From JAGDXO01 sp964541025 (lineage in GTDB: Archaea > Thermoplasmatota > Thermoplasmata > Thermoplasmatales > GCA-001856825), in NCBI GenBank assembly GCA_964541025.1, contig CAZIOW010000032.1, positions 1-12,531 on the forward strand: 12,531 bases of DNA, given 5' to 3'. Made by a program: the position numbers and the translations under genes. The notes under the pieces were generated by a model, which had not been told where the DNA came from, did not search any database, and worked only from the letters and a program-made list of their open reading frames with translations. Positions within the stretch are counted from its first letter, which is position 1. Each line of letters starts with the position of its first letter. Positions 1 through 6,048 of this stretch are shown here, in pieces.

Positions 1-6
1 TGATGG

Positions 7-42
7 AGGGTTCAAAAACAGTTGGGCGATGCTATGAACCCT
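7..42. repeat. Short inverted repeat just 3' of the tRNA gene
   Basis: Perfect 8-bp arms, AGGGTTCA at 7-14 and TGAACCCT at 35-42, are separated by 20 nt. The element lies 3 bp beyond the 3' end of the minus-strand tRNA, so the tRNA transcript would carry a hairpin there. It could help termination or 3' processing, or be part of another feature cut off by the window edge. No T-run follows it on the minus strand within view, so a plain terminator is not shown. Confidence 0.3.
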
Positions 43-44
43 AC

Positions 45-118
45 GGGCGCAAGGGGATTTGAACCCCTGACCCACGGCTTAGGAGGCCGTTGCCCTATCC
101 ATGCTAGGCCATGCGCCC
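45..118 (-). tRNA. tRNA-Arg (anticodon CCU)
   Basis: The minus strand folds into a full 74-nt cloverleaf without an intron. The acceptor stem pairs GGGCGCA with TGCGCCC, the D-stem is GCCT/GGGC with GG in the loop, and the anticodon stem ACGGC/GCCGT encloses loop CTCCTAA. The T-stem AGGGG/CCCCT encloses TTCAAAT. The anticodon CCU (plus-strand positions 81-83) reads AGG, a codon used often in the genes of this window. The 3' CCA is not encoded (the next bases are GTAG), so it must be added after transcription. Confidence 0.95.
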
Positions 119-156
119 ATCATCATACCGTATATTTTCAATGTTTTAATAATTAT

Positions 157-176
157 TGAAATAAATTTTTATTTCA
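157..176. repeat. AT-rich perfect palindrome between tRNA-Arg and the Asp-rich ORF
   Basis: Arms TGAAATAAA (157-165) and TTTATTTCA (168-176) are exact reverse complements around a 2-bp centre. The palindrome lies about 40 bp upstream of the minus-strand tRNA and well upstream of the plus-strand genes, so it could be an operator or part of a tRNA promoter. AT-rich archaeal spacers give such palindromes fairly often by chance, so function is only a possibility. The rest of 119-312 shows no convincing gene apart from an in-frame upstream extension of the ORF at 313. Confidence 0.3.
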
Positions 177-266
177 TAATCGAAAAATAATAATATAATT
201 TAAGGGAAAGAGGCATAGAATATTCATTTTAAGGATATTTATGACCTACCCGACAACACAAGTTAG

Positions 267-283
267 AAACATATTAATATATC
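267..283 (+). promoter_or_regulatory. Possible TATA-box promoter for the Asp-rich ORF and acetyltransferase
   Basis: An AT-rich element, CATATTAATATATC, is centred near 276. Archaeal transcription usually begins about 25-27 bp downstream of the TATA centre, which would put the RNA start near 302 and leave a short leader before the GGGTGG ribosome-binding sequence and the ATG at 313. A second AT-rich candidate near 190-200 would start the RNA near 220 instead. The choice is inferred from spacing only. Confidence 0.35.
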
Positions 284-312
284 ATTTTGAATTCCCCATT
301 CGGGTGGGTCAA

Positions 313-384
313 ATGGAAAAACCTATAAAAAGAAGACCAGATGACGATGACGACGATTATGACGACGATGATGATGACTTCTGA
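313..384 (+). CDS. Asp-rich microprotein, unrecognised
   Basis: An ATG at 313 opens a 23-residue ORF with a basic start (MEKPIKRRP) and an acidic tail of two six-Asp blocks, DDDDDDYDDDDDDF, ending at TGA 382-384. A GGTG-type ribosome binding site (GGGTGG, about 302-308) is well placed. The Asp codons mix GAT and GAC irregularly, which fits selection on this frame better than slippage of a pure trinucleotide repeat. The same frame is open upstream to an ATG at 241 (47 residues), but that extension has no clear ribosome binding site and looks unstructured. The last 11 bases overlap the start of the acetyltransferase gene in another frame, so reinitiation could couple the two. I do not recognise a family. 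An acidic tail ending in Phe resembles the protein-binding tips of single-stranded-DNA-binding proteins, but that is only an analogy. Confidence 0.5.
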   Translation: MEKPIKRRPDDDDDDYDDDDDDF

Positions 385-850
385 GGAAAATCTAAGATTT
401 GCCTCCGAGGAGGATATCGAATCAATAAGGGAAGTAGAAAATAGAGCATTTGGTATTCACGCCTATGATTATATAACTTTGAAGTATATGGTTACGGAAG
501 CAAATTCCGTAACAGTTGTTTTTGAAAAAGATAAGAAAGTTGCTGCTTATGCAACAGTTTATTTTAGGAAGAATTCAAGCATAGCTCATCTGGAAAGCAT
601 TGCCGTTGACCCAAGTATGCAAGGGAAAGGGATAGGAAAAATTTTATTAAATGAAATAGAGAAAATATCGGTAAACAATGGTTGCAACAGAATGATCCTT
701 GAGACCTTTGAAAAGAATGTAGCAGCTTTGAGATTATATAAAAATTCGGGATATGAGATTAAGGAAACCATTGAAAATTATTATACCATTCCATATGAAG
801 GCTCAAGAAATGCTGTAAGGCTATTGAAACATCTCAGAAACACTATTTAA
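374..850 (+). CDS. rimI: GNAT N-acetyltransferase of the Ard1/RimI type (protein N-terminal acetylation)
   Basis: A single GNAT domain of about 158 residues, expected to transfer acetyl groups from acetyl-CoA to protein N-termini (archaeal Ard1/RimI, the NatA catalytic-subunit type). The acetyl-CoA loop is clear in IAVDPSMQGKGIGKILL (Q/RxxGxG/A), and NVAALRLYKNSGYEI is the usual motif B segment near the C terminus. I chose the ATG at 374 (MTSEENL) because family members begin shortly before the 'LRFASEEDIESIREVE' segment. In-frame ATGs at 341, 359, 368 and 371 would add a Met/Thr-rich leader that is simply the poly-Asp codons of the preceding ORF read in another frame. No ribosome binding site is visible directly upstream, so translation may depend on the preceding ORF, whose stop lies 8 bp inside this gene. 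The ribL gene follows after 20 bp, probably on the same RNA. Exact substrates cannot be told from sequence. Confidence 0.87.
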   Translation: MTSEENLRFASEEDIESIREVENRAFGIHAYDYITLKYMVTEANSVTVVFEKDKKVAAYATVYFRKNSSIAHLESIAVDPSMQGKGIGKILLNEIEKISVNNGCNRMILETFEKNVAALRLYKNSGYEIKETIENYYTIPYEGSRNAVRLLKHLRNTI

Positions 851-870
851 TGTGTAATCAATAACCCAAT

Positions 871-1293
871 ATGGTTAGAGTTATGGCTACAGGTGTATTC
901 GACATCCTGCACCCAGGTCATCTGCATTTCTTAAGGGAAGCAAGGAAGATGGGTGATGAACTGGTAGTCGTAGTTGCGAGAGACTCTGTAGCAGAAAAAA
1001 TGAAGAAAAAGCCATTCATCCCGGAGAATATCAGATTAGCAATGGTAGCTGCATTGAAACCAGTCGATTTAGCCATTTTAGGTCTCGAAGGCAATATATA
1101 TGATATTTTGAATCTGGTCAGACCAGACATTCTAGCCCTTGGATATGATCAGGAATTTGATGAAAATCAAATAATAGAAGAGGCCAAAAAAAGAGGACTT
1201 AACCTTAAAATAGTTCACATCTCAAAATATTCCGACAGCGAATTCAATGGAACAAGAAAGATAATTAAGATGCTCAAGGAAAGGGCAACTTGA
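871..1293 (+). CDS. ribL: Archaeal FAD synthase (FMN adenylyltransferase)
   Basis: The 140-residue product is a compact nucleotidyltransferase of the cytidylyltransferase-like fold. It matches archaeal RibL, which joins AMP from ATP to FMN to make FAD in the last step of flavin cofactor synthesis. Visible hallmarks are the start MVRVMATGVFDILHPGHLHFL with the HPGH nucleotide-binding motif (residues 14-17), the segment RDSVAEKMKKKPFIPENIR, and FNGTRKIIKML near the C terminus in place of the usual ISSTR-type motif. Length fits the family (about 140-150). It lies 20 bp after the acetyltransferase gene with no obvious ribosome binding site. Its TGA (1291-1293) directly abuts the stop of the convergent gene pps. 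Product FAD would serve the flavoprotein encoded at 3841-4947, among others. Confidence 0.88.
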   Translation: MVRVMATGVFDILHPGHLHFLREARKMGDELVVVVARDSVAEKMKKKPFIPENIRLAMVAALKPVDLAILGLEGNIYDILNLVRPDILALGYDQEFDENQIIEEAKKRGLNLKIVHISKYSDSEFNGTRKIIKMLKERAT

Positions 1294-2031
1294 CTAAATT
1301 TCTGGCCAGGATGTCAGTGTATTCATCCTCTTCCCTATGAATTTCTTAATATTTTCTAAATTAGCATGATTATCAAAATCTTCATAAACCTTTGTTAACT
1401 CATTCAAATTGAAATTATTGAAATTCTGAAATGTCCTGAGGACATCATCAACAATGGAAATATCACCATATAGTGAAGTTCTGCTAAGTGGGTTTAGGTC
1501 AATAGTTATTATAAATTTCCCCATTTTTTTAAGAGCTTCGGCCCTATCTCCATCCTCCAGTGGTATTAAAACAGTATCAGCTGTATATATTCCTTCCTGT
1601 TCACATCTTCCCCTGTCATGCATGAGACCCGGTATCCTTGCATTCTGATTTCTTCCAAGTATATTTAGCCCAAGACTTTTAAAATGATCAACAATTTTGT
1701 TTATTCTATCCTCAGACCAGTAAAAAATATTGGCTTCAACCTTGATATTGTATTTTCTTGCAAAGGCAACTATTTCCTCATCAGCGAGGGCCGTTACATT
1801 TCCGTTAACTGATATCACCGGATTCTTGGATTTTAAAATTTTAAGGAGTGCGGCCATCTCAGCCTGGAGCGCAAATTCTGTACTTTTCTCGCCAAGCATG
1901 TAATCAAAAGCCTCACCCCTTCCATGCGATATTAGTCCTGAAATAGTGACTATTCCTTTCTCATAGAATTCCAGTAATCTCTCTCTTTGCTTCAAACTCT
2001 GATATCTAGGATGATTTTTTGGAATTTCCAA
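1294..2031 (-). CDS. 4-phosphopantoate--beta-alanine ligase (phosphopantothenate synthetase)
   Basis: This matches archaeal phosphopantothenate synthetase (COG1701), which joins 4-phosphopantoate and beta-alanine using ATP. It replaces bacterial pantothenate synthetase in archaeal CoA biosynthesis. Strong family blocks are IPKNHPRYQSL, LISHGRGEAFDYMLGE, VISVNGNVTAL, LIPLEDGDRAEALKKMGK and IDLNPLSRTS. The start is the interesting part. A GTG at 2040 gives 248 residues, but that GTG sits inside a perfect AGGTGAT Shine-Dalgarno sequence (minus strand, 2042-2036). The TTG at 2031, 4 nt beyond it, gives MEIPKNHPRY, which matches the usual family start, so I prefer 245 residues from TTG. The gene overlaps the end of the recJ-like gene by 26 bp (35 bp with GTG) and is the last gene of the rpsO operon. 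Its TAG abuts the stop of ribL. Confidence 0.9.
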   Translation of the reverse strand: MEIPKNHPRYQSLKQRERLLEFYEKGIVTISGLISHGRGEAFDYMLGEKSTEFALQAEMAALLKILKSKNPVISVNGNVTALADEEIVAFARKYNIKVEANIFYWSEDRINKIVDHFKSLGLNILGRNQNARIPGLMHDRGRCEQEGIYTADTVLIPLEDGDRAEALKKMGKFIITIDLNPLSRTSLYGDISIVDDVLRTFQNFNNFNLNELTKVYEDFDNHANLENIKKFIGKRMNTLTSWPEI

Positions 2032-3334
2032 TTTGATCACCTATTAACTTATCCAACAATTCAAGAAATTCTTCTTCCTTGTCATATGGGATCTCTCCTC
2101 CGGAGGCAATGTTGTGCCCCCCTCCATGTCCACCTACAGAAGACGCAGCCTTGGATAAGGCCAGGGAGAGGTCTACCCCTTTATCTATCAATTCCCAAGT
2201 TGCCCTTGAAGACACCTTAATATTTTTGTTTCTATACAAGGCAATAGTTGGTTTATCTTTTTCAAATAGATAGAGCATGCAGATTCCTGCAGTTGTGCCT
2301 GCCAAAGATTGTGAATTCACATGAAAATATTGAATATTCTTCCTTGTCTTTAAATCCTTCACAGCGTTTTTTATTTCAGCTAATATTTCTTCCTTGAATG
2401 AAATCCATATCTTGCGCATATTGTCTAGGGCCTCATCATTTCCCATAACCCAGGACACGGGGAGACCCATTTCTCCGCTTCTTCCTGCATAATCTATGTA
2501 GCTTGAAAGTAAATGGTCGCTTAATCCAACAGACTTAAAATAATATTTGTTTATAACAAGTGAGTCATATCCTTCCTTTGCTGTCTTTCCCTTCAATAAA
2601 TTTATCATCAGAGCATCAGCCATTTTGGTCTTCATATTATCAGAAAGGTCTTCTAACTTTGCGCCGATATCTATACCCAATTCACTGACAAAAGTTCTTG
2701 AAGATTCCTTATCACCACTCAACCCATTAAAATAGGGGTCTGTGGAATAGTAAATTGCATCTGTAATATTCTCTCCATCTAAATTTAAATCCTTTTTGAA
2801 CTGAAAATTTCTTCCATATTCTTCTACAATTCTTGAATTTATACCAAAGTATCCTCCTATATCCTGTTTATCCCCTATTAGGCCACTCATAAAGAAAGGG
2901 AAAAGGTCTGAGTTTCTTTCATCAACTAAAATAGACGTTATAAATGCTACTGTGCTTGAACAAGCTTCCCTGCTTCCATCATATCCATAACTCCTAGGAT
3001 TGAGGTCAAAAATTCTTTTTGTTTCCAGAACAGGTGGAGTATGATGATCCACGAGCAATGTCAATTCAGTATTGAAATTCTCAATTCCGTCTGCCCCCAG
3101 ATCACTTATAATTAAGGGTTTTCCCTCTGATTCTTTGATTATTTCAGAATCAAATGATTTCAAAAAAGTTAGATGGAATCTCTTATCTACTCTCCTTAAA
3201 GTCTCTGACAGAATAATCGCAGATGAGATTCCATCGGCATCATAGTGGCTGAATATCCTGAAATTATCATTATTTCTTATAAATTCAGCAGCATTCTTGA
3301 AGTTTGATAGATATTCATCCTTTAATTCTATCAT
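2006..3334 (-). CDS. RecJ-like DHH-family phosphoesterase/nuclease (GAN-type)
   Basis: A 442-residue DHH/DHHA1 protein like the archaeal RecJ homologues (COG0608), some of which bind GINS and act as single-strand exonucleases at replication forks. Metal-binding motifs are intact: HYDADG (30-35), SDLGADG (77-83), VDHH (95-98) and GLIGDKQD (151-158). The C-terminal DHHA1 substrate-binding motif is GGHGGGHNIASGG (401-413). There is no transmembrane segment or extra domain. Its ATG overlaps the rpsO stop as ATGA (3331-3334), so translation is probably coupled to S15. A recJ homologue beside rpsO is a common archaeal arrangement. Whether this copy works on DNA, RNA or nanoRNA is not decided by sequence alone. 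Confidence 0.88.
   Translation of the reverse strand: MIELKDEYLSNFKNAAEFIRNNDNFRIFSHYDADGISSAIILSETLRRVDKRFHLTFLKSFDSEIIKESEGKPLIISDLGADGIENFNTELTLLVDHHTPPVLETKRIFDLNPRSYGYDGSREACSSTVAFITSILVDERNSDLFPFFMSGLIGDKQDIGGYFGINSRIVEEYGRNFQFKKDLNLDGENITDAIYYSTDPYFNGLSGDKESSRTFVSELGIDIGAKLEDLSDNMKTKMADALMINLLKGKTAKEGYDSLVINKYYFKSVGLSDHLLSSYIDYAGRSGEMGLPVSWVMGNDEALDNMRKIWISFKEEILAEIKNAVKDLKTRKNIQYFHVNSQSLAGTTAGICMLYLFEKDKPTIALYRNKNIKVSSRATWELIDKGVDLSLALSKAASSVGGHGGGHNIASGGEIPYDKEEEFLELLDKLIGDQIGNSKKSS
2036..2042 (-). promoter_or_regulatory. Ribosome binding site that decides the pps start
   Basis: The minus strand reads AGGTGAT, complementary to the archaeal 16S 3' end, followed by CAAA and TTG. The same 7-mer type plus 4-nt spacing precedes the starts at 5440 (AGGTGGT, ATG) and 9193 (AGGTGAT, GTG), which supports TTG 2031 over the GTG inside the element. 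Confidence 0.65.
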
Positions 3335-3786
3335 TTGACTAGTAATTCTGCTGTCTCTATTGAATAGAACCAGTTACTCGGCAACTTATTGTTTCTTTTA
3401 TAATAGTCAGCTAATCTTTTAATTTTAGCCTCTATCAACTGAAGGCCCCTTTTATTCTTTAAATCTTTAGGATTGGAAATCAAATGCTTGTTAAGGTTAA
3501 CGGCCTTCTTCATTAGCGATACAAGATCCTCGGGAATTGAGTCATTAATATTCTTTGACTCCAAAATTTTTGATATTCTTTGACTCGTAAGCTCCTTTAC
3601 TTTTGGAATGCCATATTGATCTCTCAATATCATTCCTATCCTTGATTTTGTCATTCCTTCCCTTTTTAACTTCATTATTAACTGTTCAATTTCATCATTA
3701 TTCATTGATACCCAGGATGGTTTACTCTCTCTTAATGGTGGTTTTGAGCCCGATTTCCCTCTCTTTCTGGTATGCATTCTCGCCAT
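3331..3786 (-). CDS. rpsO: 30S ribosomal protein S15 (archaeal type)
   Basis: The 151-residue product is archaeal/eukaryotic-type S15 (eukaryotic S13), a small-subunit protein that binds the central domain of 16S rRNA. It starts with the typical MARMHTRKRGKSGSKPP and continues with the archaeal N-terminal extension and the S15 core (GLQLIEAKIKRLADYYKRNNKLP). It ends in the usual helical tail. Length is normal for archaea. A ribosome binding site AGGTG (minus strand, 3796-3792) precedes the ATG by 5 nt. It is the first gene of a minus-strand operon with the recJ-like gene (ATGA overlap) and pps, and its promoter lies in the 54-bp gap shared with the divergent flavoprotein gene. Confidence 0.97.
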   Translation of the reverse strand: MARMHTRKRGKSGSKPPLRESKPSWVSMNNDEIEQLIMKLKREGMTKSRIGMILRDQYGIPKVKELTSQRISKILESKNINDSIPEDLVSLMKKAVNLNKHLISNPKDLKNKRGLQLIEAKIKRLADYYKRNNKLPSNWFYSIETAELLVK

Positions 3787-3840
3787 CGTTGCACCTTTCC
3801 GATCATGGAATTATAATACTTAAATGTTGATAAAGAAGAA
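3787..3840. promoter_or_regulatory. Divergent promoter region, rpsO / flavoprotein gene
   Basis: This 54-bp gap must hold the promoters of both neighbours. The segment AATTATAATACTTAAAT (about 3810-3826) is TATA-like on both strands. On the plus strand its centre is about 25 bp before the ATG at 3841, which predicts a leaderless mRNA for the flavoprotein. On the minus strand it lies about 30 bp before the S15 start and leaves a short leader with its AGGTG site. Overlap of the two TATA elements could make the promoters compete. Confidence 0.5.
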
Positions 3841-4947
3841 ATGTACGATGCAATAGTAGTTGGTGCAGGCCCATCTGGTGGAAGAATTTCATCAAATCTT
3901 GCGCAGAAGGGGTTTAAAGTACTGATGATAGATTTAAAGTCAGAAATAGGGAAGCCCAATCATTGCTCCGGACTTGTGGATGAAAGAGTTGTAAAATTAG
4001 TTGGTTATGACCTTGTTATAGATAAGCCTGAACGAGCAGAAATAATTACTCCGTTATCATCATTTTCATTATCTTCTAAAAAGATGTTTGTATTAGACAG
4101 GATAGCGCTGGACAAAAAACTTTCAGATTTAGCTCAGGCATCAGGTGCTGAAATCTTTTTAAAGACAAGGTTTAATGCTTATTCAGTTAAGGAAGGAGAA
4201 ATAGATGTTTATACAAGCGGAAAGGAAGGATTTAATGAATATAAAACCAGATTTCTGATAGGCAGTGACGGACCTATGAGTCAAGTAAGAAATTTTACAG
4301 GGATAAAGGCACCTAAAATGCTTCCGTCCCTTCAATTCGATGTGGCTGAAAAAAGTGATAATGTTAAACTTTACCTTGACCGTAATAAAACACCCGAATT
4401 TTTTTCCTGGGAAATACCTCACGAAAATGAAACGGAAATTGGAGCATCGGGAAAAGGCTCTTTTGACGTAGTCAACAATCTTGTTGGTAGAAAAAAAATT
4501 ATCAGAAAGAGAGGGGGAATTATTCCAATTGGGCCGACAGAACTTGGAAAGAATAACATATTTCTGACTGGCGACTCTGCAGGCTTGAATAAAGCTACCA
4601 CAGGAGGAGGCCTATATGCCGCATTAAAATCCTCAGATTCACTCTCAGATGCCATTTTTTTGGATGAAGGCATCCTCGAAAATTACCAAAGGATATGGTA
4701 TTCCAACTTTGGCAAAGAAATAAAGAGAGATTACACCTTAAGGCGATTGTTTGACAGATTTGAAAAATATTATCACCTCTGGGTTCCAATCATGGAAGCT
4801 AATGTTAATGGAATAAATATGATAGGAGATATTGATTATCCATCTAAATTATTACTCTATCTGGTAACCGTTAGCCCTTTAAAAATAAATAAAATAATCA
4901 AAGATATTATTTTGCTGTCAGATCAAACCCGCAATTATAGCAAATGA
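3841..4947 (+). CDS. FAD-dependent oxidoreductase, geranylgeranyl reductase family
   Basis: A 368-residue flavoprotein of the geranylgeranyl reductase family. In archaea members hydrogenate the isoprenoid chains of membrane lipids, using FAD and a reductant. The N-terminal Rossmann motif is GAGPSG (8-13). HCSG (41-44) carries the Cys conserved in archaeal members. FLIGSDG (138-144) and GDSAGLNKATTGGGL (244-258) are the FAD-contact motifs of the C-terminal half, the last diverging from the more common GDAAG...P.TGGG form. No transmembrane segment is obvious, so a peripheral membrane role is likely. Family members also reduce other polyprenyl groups, and genomes often carry several paralogues, so the exact substrate is uncertain. 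The ATG lacks a ribosome binding site and probably starts a leaderless mRNA. The last 41 bp overlap, antisense, the end of the zinc-ribbon gene. Confidence 0.82.
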   Translation: MYDAIVVGAGPSGGRISSNLAQKGFKVLMIDLKSEIGKPNHCSGLVDERVVKLVGYDLVIDKPERAEIITPLSSFSLSSKKMFVLDRIALDKKLSDLAQASGAEIFLKTRFNAYSVKEGEIDVYTSGKEGFNEYKTRFLIGSDGPMSQVRNFTGIKAPKMLPSLQFDVAEKSDNVKLYLDRNKTPEFFSWEIPHENETEIGASGKGSFDVVNNLVGRKKIIRKRGGIIPIGPTELGKNNIFLTGDSAGLNKATTGGGLYAALKSSDSLSDAIFLDEGILENYQRIWYSNFGKEIKRDYTLRRLFDRFEKYYHLWVPIMEANVNGINMIGDIDYPSKLLLYLVTVSPLKINKIIKDIILLSDQTRNYSK

Positions 4948-5440
4948 TTGCGTCCTTTGATATCATCGTACCGCAGTTGGGACATGGGATCATTTCCTCG
5001 TGAGTAACTTCTTTGCCTTCAATTAATGACTTTATATGATCCTTTAAGTCCCTGATAAGGACATCTATATTTTTCTGGTCACTCTCTATCTTGGAGATCT
5101 TATCTTGCAATTGTGTTTTCAATTTATTATTTTCATCTACTAGTTCATTAGCTTTTTTCAAGGAAGCCTGTATTTCTTTTTCCTTCAAATCAATATCCTT
5201 TGCCTTTGAATCCAAATCGCGCTTTATCTTATCTATTTCATCTTCTTTACTTATTAGTTCTCTCTGCCTTCTGTTAAGAGATTCTGTAAGATCATTCAGA
5301 CTCTTCTCTTTCTTATTAAGCTCTTCTGTTTTTTGATTTAAAGAAGCTTCATATTTTTTCAACTCATCCTCACGTTTTTTTAGAGTTTGTACGTAACTCT
5401 GAACCTGTTCCAAAATTGATAGGTTGTCTGAGTTTGCCAT
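4907..5440 (-). CDS. Coiled-coil protein with C-terminal zinc ribbon, function unknown
   Basis: From the ATG at 5440 the product has 177 residues. Residues about 8-140 are almost entirely Lys/Glu/Asp/Gln-rich with heptad-like hydrophobics, a long coiled coil with no membrane segment. The C terminus is a four-Cys zinc ribbon, CPNCG (153-157) and CYNCG (167-171), of the zinc-ribbon_2 type. A zinc ribbon at the end of a long coiled coil suggests a scaffold or adaptor that binds nucleic acid or protein, but no family is recognised. A GTG at 5449 in frame lies inside the AGGTGGT ribosome binding site (minus strand, 5451-5445), which is 4 nt before ATG 5440, so I prefer the ATG. The gene seems to have its own promoter after the lrp gene, and its last 41 bp overlap the convergent flavoprotein gene. 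Confidence 0.8.
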   Translation of the reverse strand: MANSDNLSILEQVQSYVQTLKKREDELKKYEASLNQKTEELNKKEKSLNDLTESLNRRQRELISKEDEIDKIKRDLDSKAKDIDLKEKEIQASLKKANELVDENNKLKTQLQDKISKIESDQKNIDVLIRDLKDHIKSLIEGKEVTHEEMIPCPNCGTMISKDAIICYNCGFDLTAK

Positions 5441-5467
5441 GGATACCACCTTGTTATTTACATTTAC

Positions 5468-5484
5468 ATTAATATAATTTTCTA
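5468..5484 (-). promoter_or_regulatory. Probable TATA promoter of the coiled-coil/zinc-ribbon gene
   Basis: In the 69 bp between the lrp stop and ATG 5440, the minus strand carries AAAATTATATTAATG, centred near 5476. This predicts an RNA start near 5450, just ahead of the AGGTGGT ribosome binding site. It suggests the gene can be expressed separately from the upstream regulator gene. Confidence 0.45.
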
Positions 5485-5509
5485 TAAGGCTATTTTAAGC
5501 TATTTGAAA

Positions 5510-5953
5510 CTACTCCTTCATGGTTTGAAATACCACATGTGAGAAAGTATTTTCAACTCCCGGGAATCCTCTTATTCTGTTTATCACTTTTTCACCTAGT
5601 TCCTTTAAATTCTTTGACCTGACCTTTGCAAGTATGTCGAATTCTCCTGCGATTATATGAACTTCTTCCACTCCATCTATTCTTGCTATTTTGTCTGCAA
5701 GCTCTTCTTGAGTGATCTCATTATTCTTTTTAAAGGATATGAATACAAAGGCAAGAACATCAATACCCAATTTTTCATAATTCAGTTTTACCGTAAACCT
5801 GTTTATAACTCCATTTTTCACAAGTTTCTCTATCCTTTCTGCCGCTGTAACTCTGTTTATTCCAAGGTCGTCGGCAATTGCTGTAACACGTTCTCTTCCT
5901 TTGTCCTGAAGATAACTTAAAATTTGAAGATCAATATCATCCAAATCTTTCAT
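5510..5953 (-). CDS. Lrp/AsnC-family transcriptional regulator
   Basis: A 147-residue regulator of the Lrp/AsnC (feast/famine) family. Residues about 1-60 form a winged helix-turn-helix DNA-binding domain (DLDDIDLQILSYLQ, then DDLGINRVTAAERIEKLVKNG). Residues about 65-147 form the RAM ligand-binding/oligomerization domain, with the typical GEFDILAKV segment. Proteins of this family form dimers to octamers and respond to amino acids. The gene is divergent from asparagine synthetase A, so it is a natural candidate to control that gene and itself through the shared 95-bp region, as AsnC does in E. coli. The ATG follows a TATA-like element by about 25 bp, which suggests a leaderless mRNA. The effector cannot be told from sequence. 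Confidence 0.92.
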   Translation of the reverse strand: MKDLDDIDLQILSYLQDKGRERVTAIADDLGINRVTAAERIEKLVKNGVINRFTVKLNYEKLGIDVLAFVFISFKKNNEITQEELADKIARIDGVEEVHIIAGEFDILAKVRSKNLKELGEKVINRIRGFPGVENTFSHVVFQTMKE

Positions 5954-6048
5954 AATGTTTAATAATAACTTATAATATAACTATTTTGCTGCTTTATGTT
6001 TATTTTATAAAAATAAAAAACTATACTATGCAATTTTATAATGTAACT
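5954..6048. promoter_or_regulatory. Divergent promoter/operator region, lrp / asnA
   Basis: The 95-bp gap is very AT-rich. An odd palindrome, TTATA-A-TATAA (5970-5980), overlaps the likely lrp TATA element and is a candidate Lrp-family half-site pair. On the plus strand TTTATTTTATAAAAA (about 5999-6013) is the better TATA candidate for asnA, predicting a start near 6030. The region has the right shape for regulation of both genes by the regulator, but binding sites in AT-rich DNA cannot be called firmly by eye. Confidence 0.45.

Noticed and set aside
1..44. Possible end of a coding region or a C/D-box RNA (TGATGGA near the edge) before the tRNA
   Set aside because: Only 44 bases are visible, no D box or C' box pair is seen, and short open frames here cannot be tested; only the inverted repeat is reported.
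325..381. GAY trinucleotide repeats as a possible microsatellite or CRISPR-like array
   Set aside because: The units are short and irregular, with synonymous mixing that fits an Asp-coding run; there are no spacers or longer repeats.
1454..1648. Plus-strand open frame inside the pps gene
   Set aside because: It is antisense to a strongly conserved family gene, has no ribosome binding site and no recognisable sequence.
5091..5336. Plus-strand Ser/Phe/Leu-rich frame that looks like a membrane protein
   Set aside because: It is the antisense image of the coiled coil; Lys/Glu/Asp codons read backwards give Phe/Ser/Leu.
5986..6048. N-terminal extension of asparagine synthetase from TTG 5986 (or ATG 6028)
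   Set aside because: The extension is AT-rich, covers the likely promoter, and exceeds the family's N terminus; ATG 6049 fits best, though 6028 is not excluded.
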